A stretch of DNA of 64,000 bases from Luteimonas sp. ANT-B3E (lineage in GTDB: Bacteria > Pseudomonadota > Gammaproteobacteria > Xanthomonadales > Xanthomonadaceae). Shown here piece by piece: positions 9,343 to 16,719 of the stretch. Below the pieces are notes generated by a model. That model ran no database searches and was not told the origin of the DNA. It saw nothing but the letters and a program-made list of their open reading frames with translations. The stretch spans positions 54,496 to 118,495 of the forward strand of contig LXQJ01000050.1 of the NCBI GenBank assembly GCA_001683895.1. Direction: 5' to 3'. A program made the position numbers and the translations under genes. Positions within the stretch are counted from its first letter, which is position 1. Every line of letters begins with the position of its first letter.

Positions 9343-10707
9343 ATGCATCCAGCCCTCATGCGCGCGGTGTGGCCGCTCCTGCTCTTCGTTTCCGCCTGCA
9401 GTGGCACCATGTCCCGCCTGGACGCGGTGCGCTCTGTCGACGCGGCGTCGGCCCCGACACCCACCGTCACACCTGCGGACTCCGCACCTCGCGACAGCGT
9501 GCTGCTGGTGTCGCTCGACGGCTTCCATCCGCGCTACCTGGCGCTCGGCATCACCCCCGCGCTGTCGCGACTCGCGGCGGACGGTGTGCGCGCGGAGTGG
9601 ATGTCGCCGTCGTATCCGACGCTCACGTTTCCCAACCACTACACGCTGGTCACCGGCCTGCTGCCGGACCGGCAGGGCATCGTGCACAACACGATGCAGG
9701 ACGCCGCGCTGGGCGGGTTCCGCATGTCCGACCGGATGGCCGTGGGCGACAGCCGCTGGTGGGGTGGCGAACCGATCTGGGTTGGCGCCGCCAGGGCCGG
9801 GCTGCCCAGCGCGACCATGTTCTGGCCGGGCAGCACAGCCGAGATATCCGGGTTGCGCCCAACGCGTTGGCAGGAGTACGACGCCAGTGTTGCGCCCGAT
9901 GTCCGTGCCGACACGGTGCGCGGGTGGATGGCGGAGCCGGACGCGACGCGTCCGCGCATCGCAACGCTCTACTTCGAGCATGTCGACAGCGCCGCGCACG
10001 CCCAGGGGCCCGATTCGGCCGAGGCGCTCGCCGCGGTGCGGCTGGTCGATGGTGCGATCGGGCGCCTGCTTGACGGCATGGCTGCCGACGGCACCCTGGC
10101 GCGGACCAACATCGTCGTGGTGTCCGACCACGGCATGGCCGAAGTGCCGCCCGGCAACGCGATCGACGTCGCGACCATCGTCGATTCCCGGCTGGCAACC
10201 GTGGTCACCACGGGCCAGGTGGTTACCGTGCAGCCCCTGCCCGGCCGGGAGGACGCCGCCGCTCGCGCTCTGGTCGGCGCGCACGCACGGTACGACTGCT
10301 GGCGCAAGGAAGACCTGCCGGCGCGCTGGCGCTACGGACGCCACCCGCGCATTCCGGCAATCGTCTGCCAGATGCACGAGGGCTGGGACGCGGTCACCGC
10401 GGAAACCCTGGCAACGCGCCCGACCGCGCATCCGCGCGGTTCGCACGGCTACGACCCGGCGCTGCCGTCGATGCGCTCCCTGTTCATCGCCCACGGCCCG
10501 GCATTCCACGCGGGCGCGGTGATCGCACCCTTCGACAACGTGCACGTCTATCCCCTGCTGGCGCGGCTCGTCGGCATCACGGCGGCACCGAACGACGGCG
10601 ACATCAAGACGCTGCTGCCCGCACTGCGCGATACCGGGCAGATTGCACCGCATGCGCCCGCTGCAGGCGACGCCCAGGCCGAGGACGGGGTGCCCCCGGC
10701 GGGCTGA
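9343..10707 (+). CDS. Alkaline phosphatase-superfamily lipoprotein, nucleotide pyrophosphatase/phosphodiesterase (NPP) type
   Basis: A 454-residue envelope lipoprotein with lipobox FVSAC. The catalytic domain starts with VLLVSLDGFHPRYL (first metal Asp), then SPSYPTLTFPNHYTLVTGL, which carries the nucleophile Thr and the NPP-type Asn. EHVDSAAHAQGP and VVSDHGMAEV supply further Asp/His metal ligands, and HGYDPALPSM with a late His completes the site. The family hydrolyses phosphodiester or pyrophosphate bonds of nucleotides or lipids in the periplasm with two zinc ions. ATG 9358 is an alternative start. The substrate is unknown. Confidence 0.88.
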   Translation: MHPALMRAVWPLLLFVSACSGTMSRLDAVRSVDAASAPTPTVTPADSAPRDSVLLVSLDGFHPRYLALGITPALSRLAADGVRAEWMSPSYPTLTFPNHYTLVTGLLPDRQGIVHNTMQDAALGGFRMSDRMAVGDSRWWGGEPIWVGAARAGLPSATMFWPGSTAEISGLRPTRWQEYDASVAPDVRADTVRGWMAEPDATRPRIATLYFEHVDSAAHAQGPDSAEALAAVRLVDGAIGRLLDGMAADGTLARTNIVVVSDHGMAEVPPGNAIDVATIVDSRLATVVTTGQVVTVQPLPGREDAAARALVGAHARYDCWRKEDLPARWRYGRHPRIPAIVCQMHEGWDAVTAETLATRPTAHPRGSHGYDPALPSMRSLFIAHGPAFHAGAVIAPFDNVHVYPLLARLVGITAAPNDGDIKTLLPALRDTGQIAPHAPAAGDAQAEDGVPPAG

Positions 10708-10875
10708 CACGCAGGGGGATCGCCAGCAGATCGTGGAGGCTGCGTCGCTTCGCCCCGGAAGCCGATTGCACGAGTCCTGGCACGGGAACGCCCCGAAGCT
10801 GCCCGCCTCGACCGGTTCCCCGTCGATGTCCGGAAACGGCGAGTCCAGCGAAGGGACCGGTGCTAGCCTCGCGGC

Positions 10876-12450
10876 ATGGTCGCCCCCGCCCTCTCCCCCG
10901 CCGCTGTCCGTGCCGCCGCCACTCCCGATGCCGGCGCGCTGCCACCTGTCGCCGCCTGCGAGGCCGCGCGGCGCAGTCGCGATGTGCGCTTCGATGGGCT
11001 GTTCTTCACCGCGGTGCACAGCACGCGCATCTACTGCCGCCCGGTGTGCCCGGCGCCGTTCGCGAGGCGGGTCAGCTACTACGCCAATGCGGCTGCGGCG
11101 GAGGCCGCAGGGTACCGCCCGTGCCTGCGCTGCAGACCCGAGCTCGCTCCCGGCGACAGCACATGGCGTCGCGGCGACGCCGCGCTGGCGCGCGCACTGA
11201 CGCTGGTCGACGCTGGCGCGCTGGCGGACATGCCGCTGGCCGCACTTGCCACGCGCGTCGGCATCGGCGAGCGCCAGCTGCGCCGGCTGTTTGCCCAGCG
11301 CATCGGCGCGGCCCCGCATTCGGTCCACGGCACCCGCCGGCTGCTGTTCGCCAAGCAGCTGCTGGCCGAGACCGCGATGCCGGTGACCGAGGTCGCGATG
11401 TCGTCGGGCTTTGGCAGTCTGCGCCGCTTCAACGATGCCTTCCAGGCGGCCTACAGGATGGCACCGCGCGACCTGCGACGACTGCCTGCCAGCGCGCGCC
11501 CGGCCGACCGCGACGTGCCCACCCTGCGGCTGGGCTACCGACCGCCGTATGACTTCGACGCGATGCTGGCCTTCGCTCGCGCGCACGTGCTGCCCGGCGT
11601 GGAGGTTGTTGACGCGACCAGCTACGCGCGCACCATCGCCGGTGCCGACGGCGTGGCATCGGGCTGGCTGCGCGTGGATGCCTGGCCCGGCGCGCATGCG
11701 TTGCGCCTGCGCTGGCACGCACCGGCGGGCGCGCGACTGCTGCCCGCGGTGGCGCGGCTGCGGCGGATGTTCGACCTGGATGCCAACCCCGACGCGATCG
11801 CGGCGGTGCTGTCGTCGGATCCGCGGCTGGCGCCACTGCTGCGTGTGCGACCCGGGCTGCGGCTGCCGGGGGGCTGGGACGGGTTCGAGATCGCGGTCCG
11901 CGCCGTCGTCGGCCAGCAGGTCAGCGTCGCCGCCGCGTGCACCTTCGCCACGCGGCTGGCGCAGGGCTTCGGCGAGTCGCTGCCCGCTGACGTCCGCAGC
12001 GTGGCGCCCGCCGGGCTGAGCCACCTCTTCCCGACACCGGCGGCGCTGGCGGATGCGGACCTTGCCGCCATCGGCGTGACGCGTGCGCGCGCCGACACGC
12101 TGCGTGCGGTGTCGCGAGCGCTGCTGGACGGTGGTGTCGACTTCGCAGTCGAGCGCACGCTGGCAGACCAGGTCACGCGCTGGACCGCGGTGCCCGGCAT
12201 CGGGCCATGGACCGCGCACTACATCGCGATGCGCGCGCTGGCCCATCCCGATGCGTTTCCCGCCGATGACCTGGTGCTGCAGCAGGCAGTCGCCGCCACC
12301 GCGGGCGAGGACCGCACCCACGCCGGAAGGACCACTGCGCGCGCCCTCGCCGCGCGCGCCGAGGCGTGGCGACCCTGGCGCGCCTACGCCGCGCTGCATC
12401 TGTGGCGCGATGCGCGCCCGCCCGCGGCTGCCGGAGACCGACGTCCATGA
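10876..12450 (+). CDS. alkA: Ada-AlkA fusion: DNA-3-methyladenine glycosylase with Ada-type zinc and AraC HTH domains
   Basis: A 524-residue base-excision repair glycosylase for alkylated purines, fused to a sensor-regulator module. The Ada zinc domain has Cys54/Cys58 (YCRPVC) and Cys83/Cys86 (CLRC), with Cys54 the expected methyl-phosphotriester acceptor. An AraC-type HTH follows at about residues 105-205, then the AlkA N-terminal domain and the HhH-GPD core with VPGIGPWTAHYIAMRA and FPADDLVLQQ, whose Asp is the expected catalytic residue. The fusion suggests the protein regulates its own operon. Its stop overlaps the methyltransferase start as ATGA. Confidence 0.93.
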   Translation: MVAPALSPAAVRAAATPDAGALPPVAACEAARRSRDVRFDGLFFTAVHSTRIYCRPVCPAPFARRVSYYANAAAAEAAGYRPCLRCRPELAPGDSTWRRGDAALARALTLVDAGALADMPLAALATRVGIGERQLRRLFAQRIGAAPHSVHGTRRLLFAKQLLAETAMPVTEVAMSSGFGSLRRFNDAFQAAYRMAPRDLRRLPASARPADRDVPTLRLGYRPPYDFDAMLAFARAHVLPGVEVVDATSYARTIAGADGVASGWLRVDAWPGAHALRLRWHAPAGARLLPAVARLRRMFDLDANPDAIAAVLSSDPRLAPLLRVRPGLRLPGGWDGFEIAVRAVVGQQVSVAAACTFATRLAQGFGESLPADVRSVAPAGLSHLFPTPAALADADLAAIGVTRARADTLRAVSRALLDGGVDFAVERTLADQVTRWTAVPGIGPWTAHYIAMRALAHPDAFPADDLVLQQAVAATAGEDRTHAGRTTARALAARAEAWRPWRAYAALHLWRDARPPAAAGDRRP

Positions 12451-12950
12451 ACCTCCACTGCCTGCGCATGGACTCGCCGATCGGCATGCTGACCCTGGTC
12501 GGCGACGACGATGCCGTGGTCCGCATCGATTTCCCGCCGCCGCACGGCACATCGCGCGATCCGGCATGGCGCGAGGGCGAGACTGCACCGCTCACACTGG
12601 CGCGCACGCAGCTGGCCGAATACTTCATCGGGACACGGCGTACGTTCGACCTGCCGCTGGCGCCACGCGGCACGCCGTTCCAGCGCGCGGTGTGGGAGGC
12701 GCTGGCGGAGATCCCATTTGGCACGACCTGGAGCTATCGCGTGCTGGCCGCGCGCATCGGCAACCCCGCCGCGGTGCGCGCGGTGGGCGGCGCCAACGGC
12801 CGCAACCCGCTGCCGATCGTGCTGCCCTGCCACCGCGTCATCGGCGCCGACGGCACGCTCACCGGCTTCGGCGGCGGTCTGCCGACCAAGGCGTTCCTGC
12901 TGCGGCATGAACGCGCTCCTGTCGCGCCTGAGCAGCTCGCGCTGGGCTGA
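12447..12950 (+). CDS. ogt: Methylated-DNA--[protein]-cysteine S-methyltransferase
   Basis: A 167-residue suicide repair protein that transfers the methyl group from O6-methylguanine to its own Cys. The active site LPCHRVIG (Cys128) and the HTH segment WSYRVLAARIGNPAAVRAVG are intact. Translation is coupled to the upstream Ada-AlkA gene by ATGA. Together the two genes rebuild the Ada/AlkA/Ogt adaptive response with domains distributed differently from E. coli: here the Ada sensor is joined to the glycosylase and the methyltransferase is separate. Confidence 0.94.
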   Translation: MNLHCLRMDSPIGMLTLVGDDDAVVRIDFPPPHGTSRDPAWREGETAPLTLARTQLAEYFIGTRRTFDLPLAPRGTPFQRAVWEALAEIPFGTTWSYRVLAARIGNPAAVRAVGGANGRNPLPIVLPCHRVIGADGTLTGFGGGLPTKAFLLRHERAPVAPEQLALG

Positions 12951-13077
12951 CCGCGGGCCTGATGCCTGTCGTGGAGCGCAGGCTGCGCGACCGCGACCGT
13001 GGCAGGGGCGGTACAGCGGCAGCGCGGCTGGCGGCTGTCGAGGACAGCACACCGCATGTCGCGCGCGGCCCGTGCCG

Positions 13078-14328
13078 TCATCCTTCCGCGAGCAGCCTCG
13101 CCATCGCGTTGCGGAACCGCCCGGCGATCGCGTCGCGGTCGCGGTGGACGCCATCGACCACGACGCGTACACCACCGACCTCGACATCGCGCACCAGCGC
13201 GCGGTTGCCGGCGAACACCCAGCGATCCGCAACATCGCCCACGGTCGCACCGGCCAACAGCGGCGCGTGTGGATCGAGCCACAGAGACCCGCTGTCGTCG
13301 AAGCCGGTTGACGCCGCGGCGCTGTCCGCGACCGCGGCCAGCAGGGTCCTGCCGACACTGGGAATCTGTGCCGAGGCCGCGACATTGCGCCGCTGGGCCA
13401 GCAGCCGCTGGCCGTACTCCAGCCAACGCAGCTCCTCCACCGGGGACACCGACACGTGCGAATCCGAGCCGATACCCCAGCGGCCGCCGGCGTCCAGGTA
13501 CGCGCGCAGCGGGAACAGTCCGTCGCCAAGATTGGCCTCGGTGGTGGGACACAGCGCGACCGTGGCGCTGCTGCCTGCGACACCGGCGATTTCGCCAGCG
13601 TCGAGATGGGTGGCATGCACCAGGGTCCAGCCTGCATCGACATCGGCGTGGTCAAGAAGCCAGCGCACTGGGCGCGCGCCGCGCAGCGCGACGCACTCCT
13701 CGACCTCCGCCAGCTGTTCGGACACGTGCACGTGTACGCGCGTGTCCGCGGGCAGCGCCGACAGCACCGCGCGCATCGCGTCCGCCGGCACCGCCCGCAG
13801 GCTGTGCAGCGCGCAGCCGACGCGCAGCGTCGCGTCCTGGCGGGCGCGCAGCGCGTCCAGCAGCCGCAGGTAGCCATCGACGTCGTGCGCGAAGCGCCGC
13901 TGGCGATCGGCGAGCGCACGGCCGTCGAAGCCACCCGCCATGTACAGCACCGGCAGTAGCGTCAGCCGGATGCCGGTGTCGCGCGCGGCGGCGACCAGCG
14001 CATCCGACATCGCCGTTGGGGTCGCGTAGGGAGCGCCGTCCGGGGCGTGATGCAGGTAATGGAACTCGCAGACAGCGGTATAGCCGGCCTCCAGCATCTC
14101 GAGATACAGCTGCGTGGCAACCGCGTGCAGCAGGTCCGGGTCGAAGCGCGCGGCGATGCGGTACATGGTCTCGCGCCAGGTCCAGAACGAGTCCTGGGGA
14201 CCGCCGCCGCGCTCCGCGAGGCCCGCCATCGCGCGCTGGAACGCGTGCGAGTGCAGGTTGGCGACACCGGGCAGCCGCCAGCCGCGCGGGTCGGCGACGG
14301 CGAGGGGTGGCGTAGTGACAGCGGGCAT
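13078..14328 (-). CDS. hutF: Formimidoylglutamate deiminase
   Basis: An amidohydrolase that converts N-formimidoyl-glutamate to N-formyl-glutamate in the five-step histidine pathway. Metal-binding NLHSHAFQRAMAGL, the CEFHYLHH segment, HVHVSEQ, TLVHATHLD and GIGSDSHVSVSP are all present. At 416 residues it appears short at the N-terminus: only about 20 residues precede the NLHSH motif, where typical HutF proteins have about 50 that form part of the beta-sandwich domain. I found no convincing extension upstream of ATG 14328. It is convergent with ogt and divergent from hutI. Confidence 0.92.
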   Translation of the reverse strand: MPAVTTPPLAVADPRGWRLPGVANLHSHAFQRAMAGLAERGGGPQDSFWTWRETMYRIAARFDPDLLHAVATQLYLEMLEAGYTAVCEFHYLHHAPDGAPYATPTAMSDALVAAARDTGIRLTLLPVLYMAGGFDGRALADRQRRFAHDVDGYLRLLDALRARQDATLRVGCALHSLRAVPADAMRAVLSALPADTRVHVHVSEQLAEVEECVALRGARPVRWLLDHADVDAGWTLVHATHLDAGEIAGVAGSSATVALCPTTEANLGDGLFPLRAYLDAGGRWGIGSDSHVSVSPVEELRWLEYGQRLLAQRRNVAASAQIPSVGRTLLAAVADSAAASTGFDDSGSLWLDPHAPLLAGATVGDVADRWVFAGNRALVRDVEVGGVRVVVDGVHRDRDAIAGRFRNAMARLLAEG

Positions 14329-14423
14329 CGGGTCATTCCGGGCAAGAGGCGATCGCGCTGCCGACCGGGCCGTCGCGCGTCTGCGCTAGGCTACCGCGCA
14401 CCCATCGCATGCGCAGGTCGCCC

Positions 14424-14660
14424 ATGGCTACCGAACTGTTGGCCCTCGCCGCCGCGGCTCTCGCGGTGCTGGCGGTACTGGCGATGGCGCGGCGGAAGCT
14501 GCGTGGTCCCGGCGCACGCCGTTCGCGGCGCGGCCGTGGCGACGGTGCGACCACGACCGCCACCGGTACCGGGAACGACCGCCGCGACGACGCACACCAC
14601 CACTCCGATGCCGCCACGGGAAGCGACGGCAGCGGCGGCGATGGTGGCGGCGGTGACTGA
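14424..14660 (+). CDS. Small single-pass membrane protein with low-complexity tail, overlapping hutI start
   Basis: A 78-residue open frame from ATG 14424. It has a strongly hydrophobic N-terminus (ATELLALAAAALAVLAVLA), then an Arg-rich stretch, a Thr/Asn/Asp/His segment and an Asp/Gly-rich end. Its stop lies about 20 bases inside hutI if hutI starts at 14641. The composition is typical of small membrane-tethered proteins but also of spurious high-GC frames. It fits as the first cistron of a hutI operon and is kept with caution. Confidence 0.4.
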   Translation: MATELLALAAAALAVLAVLAMARRKLRGPGARRSRRGRGDGATTTATGTGNDRRDDAHHHSDAATGSDGSGGDGGGGD

Positions 14661-15879
14661 GCGCTGGGACACGCTGCTGGTCAACGCCCGGCTGGCGACG
14701 CTGGACGGCGCGGGCGACGACGGCTTCGGGACCATCGACGATGGCGCTCTGGCCTGGCGCGACGGCACGCTGGCCTATGTCGGCGCACGAGAGGCGCTCC
14801 CAGCTGCGCCCGACGCGCTGGCCGACAGCGTCATCGACGCCGACGGCGACGTGGTCACGCCGGGGCTCATCGATTGCCACACCCACGTCGTCTTCGGCGG
14901 CAACCGCGCGGCCGAGTTCGCGCAGCGGCTGCAGGGCGCGGAATACGAGGCGATCGCGCGCGCCGGTGGCGGCATCGTGTCGACGGTGCGCGCCACCCGC
15001 GCCGCCGACGCCGACGCGCTGCTGGCGGCGTCGCTGCCGCGCGCCGCGGCGCTTCGCGCCGACGGCGTCACCACTCTGGAGATCAAGTCCGGCTACGGCC
15101 TCGACGAGGCCACCGAGCGCCGCATGCTGGAGGTGGCGCGCCGCATCGGCCCCACACTGGGCATCGACGTGCTCACGAGCTACCTCGCGGCGCACGCGGT
15201 ACCGCCGGAGTTCGCCACGCGCGGTGACGAATACATCGATGCGGTGGTCGACTGGCTGCCGCGGCTGCACAAGGACGGGCTGGTCGACGCCGTCGACGGG
15301 TTCTGCGAGCGCATCGCCTTCACCACGGATCAGGTACGCCGCGTATTCGACGCCGCCCGCGCGCTGGGCCTGCCGGTCAAGCTGCACGCCGACCAGCTGA
15401 GCGACGGCGGCGGCGCTGCACTGGTCGCTGAGTATCGCGGCCTGTCGGCCGACCACGTCGAGTACACGACGGTCACCGCAGTACGCGCGATGGCAGCCGC
15501 CGGGACGGTCGCGGTGCTGCTGCCCGGCGCATTCCACGTACTGCGCGAGACACAGCTGCCGCCGATCGCCGCCTTCCGCGCGCACGGCGTGCCGATGGCG
15601 GTGGCCACCGACTGCAATCCGGGCACCGCGCCGCTGCTGTCGCTGCGCCAGGCCATGCAGTTGGCGTGCACCCACTTCCGGCTGTCGCCGGCGGAATCAC
15701 TGCGCGGTGCCACCGTGCACGCAGCGCGCGCACTGGGGCTGCGGGACCGCGGGGCGCTGCGGGTCGGGATGCGGGCCGACGTCGTGCGCTGGCGCGTCCG
15801 CGAGCCCGAAGCCCTGTGTTACTGGCTTGGCGGCCAACTGGCGGTCGCGGTGTATGCCGCTGGACGGCAGGTGGCGTAA
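14641..15879 (+). CDS. hutI: Imidazolonepropionase
   Basis: A 412-residue amidohydrolase that opens imidazolonepropionate to N-formimidoyl-glutamate, the substrate of HutF encoded next door. Visible motifs are IDCHTHVVFGGNRAAEF (metal His pair), GGGIVSTVRATR, LEIKSGYGLD, KLHADQLSDGGG, SADHVEY and ATDCNPGTAP. Possible starts are ATG 14641, GTG 14644 and GTG 14653; all overlap the end of the small upstream frame. A hairpin at 15918-15939 follows. Confidence 0.95.
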   Translation: MVAAVTERWDTLLVNARLATLDGAGDDGFGTIDDGALAWRDGTLAYVGAREALPAAPDALADSVIDADGDVVTPGLIDCHTHVVFGGNRAAEFAQRLQGAEYEAIARAGGGIVSTVRATRAADADALLAASLPRAAALRADGVTTLEIKSGYGLDEATERRMLEVARRIGPTLGIDVLTSYLAAHAVPPEFATRGDEYIDAVVDWLPRLHKDGLVDAVDGFCERIAFTTDQVRRVFDAARALGLPVKLHADQLSDGGGAALVAEYRGLSADHVEYTTVTAVRAMAAAGTVAVLLPGAFHVLRETQLPPIAAFRAHGVPMAVATDCNPGTAPLLSLRQAMQLACTHFRLSPAESLRGATVHAARALGLRDRGALRVGMRADVVRWRVREPEALCYWLGGQLAVAVYAAGRQVA

Positions 15880-15917
15880 GGCCGCACCCGGCGCGCGACC
15901 GGGGCCCAGACAGCAGA

Positions 15918-15939
15918 AAGCCCCGCTTGCGCAGGGCTT
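15918..15939. terminator. Hairpin between hutI and the THX gene, likely bidirectional terminator
   Basis: Arms AAGCCCCGC and GCAGGGCTT pair with one mismatch around a TTGC loop. The site is flanked by short A and T runs and sits between convergent genes. The T tracts are short, so termination strength is uncertain. Confidence 0.5.
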
Positions 15940-15961
15940 CCGGATCGTGCGCCGCGGGGGC

Positions 15962-16168
15962 TCAGTCGCCCTTGGCGACGGTCTTCTTGGCCACGGCCTT
16001 CTTCGCCGGTGCCTTGGCGGTGGTGCTGGTCGAAGTCCGGGTCGCGGACTTCTTTGCGACCGGCGCTGTCGGTGCGCCAGAGGCCTTGGCGGTCGCCTGC
16101 GAACGGCTGTTGCCGTAGCTGGAGATGCTGCGCTTGCCCTTGGCGGTCTTGCGGTCGCCCTTGCCCAT
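15962..16168 (-). CDS. 30S ribosomal protein THX family with Ala/Lys-rich C-terminal tail
   Basis: A 68-residue basic protein. The first 22 residues, starting MGKGDRKTAKGKR and continuing to SYGNSR, match the short THX peptide that binds the 30S subunit head in Thermus and has homologues in many proteobacteria. The remaining ~45 residues are Ala/Lys/Thr-rich (AKKSATRT, AKAPAKKAVAKK), like histone-H1-type tails, and extend well beyond the ~26-residue Thermus peptide. AGGAG precedes ATG 16168 at good spacing. It could stabilise ribosomes or bind RNA/DNA non-specifically. Confidence 0.75.
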   Translation of the reverse strand: MGKGDRKTAKGKRSISSYGNSRSQATAKASGAPTAPVAKKSATRTSTSTTAKAPAKKAVAKKTVAKGD

Positions 16169-16241
16169 CGTGAACTCCTGATCGTGATTGCGTGCCGGCG
16201 TGGGTGCGCGGCAGGGCGCGAATGCTAGCACGCAGGCCACA

Positions 16242-16646
16242 TCAGCGCGGCGGCGAAACCAGTGCGGCGTGCGTCTGGCGCAGGTTGACGAGGTGCGCGG
16301 CGGCCAGCAGGCCACCGCCCAGCGTCATGACCGCAGCGTGCATCCAGGTGTGGTCGTGCAGCGCGGTGAATGATCCCAGCCACACCAGCGCCAGGCCCGG
16401 CACCAGCAGCGCCCACGCGCGGAAAGCGCGATGGCGCCGGTAGCCCATCGCCAGCGTGGTCAGGCCTAGGACAGTCGCAAACACGACGAACGCCTGGTCG
16501 ATGTCGACCCAGCCACCCAGGCCCAGCCCCAGTGTGGGCAGCACTGCAAGCACAAGCGGAAACAGCGCGCAGTGCACGGCACAGATGAACGACGCGGCAA
16601 AGCCGACGCGATCGGCGCGGCGCAAGGCAGGACTGGGGTTGGACAT
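16242..16646 (-). CDS. MerC-domain inner-membrane protein, probably Zur-controlled
   Basis: A 134-residue protein with four hydrophobic segments and the CAVHCALFPL motif near the N-terminus, the CxxHC pattern of MerC-family proteins. Members move mercury in mer operons, but many are linked to Zur and TonB zinc receptors. Here it is divergent from a ZnuD-type receptor across 73 bases that contain a Zur-type palindrome. I infer a role in moving or sensing zinc at the inner membrane; no mer genes are present. ATG 16646 is chosen because upstream codons are not membrane-protein-like. Confidence 0.8.
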   Translation of the reverse strand: MSNPSPALRRADRVGFAASFICAVHCALFPLVLAVLPTLGLGLGGWVDIDQAFVVFATVLGLTTLAMGYRRHRAFRAWALLVPGLALVWLGSFTALHDHTWMHAAVMTLGGGLLAAAHLVNLRQTHAALVSPPR

Positions 16647-16672
16647 GGCTTTCGGGGGGTGTTTTTGATTTC

Positions 16673-16690
16673 GAAACATTATAACATCTC
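16673..16690. promoter_or_regulatory. Putative Zur operator A (merC/znuD divergent promoter)
   Basis: GAAACATTATAACATCTC is an AT-rich imperfect dyad in a GC-rich chromosome. It is centred about 35 bases from both divergent start codons, and the core ACATTATAACAT is symmetric at 8 of 12 positions. It matches the ATGTTATAATGT-type Zur boxes of proteobacteria and resembles three other sites in this window. Confidence 0.75.
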
Positions 16691-16719
16691 GCAGCTCCCC
16701 CCATTCTAGCCCAGAGCCC

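Noticed and set aside
9316..12588. A 1090-residue open frame on the minus strand
   Set aside because: It lies antisense to the NPP and Ada-AlkA genes, is Arg/Gly/His/Gln-rich, and has no domain; it is a GC-driven shadow.
16673..16690. A Fur box instead of a Zur box
   Set aside because: The site lacks the GATAATGAT-type Fur repeats, and its neighbours (ZnuD-type receptor, MerC-like protein, nearby zur) favour zinc control; only binding data can exclude Fur.
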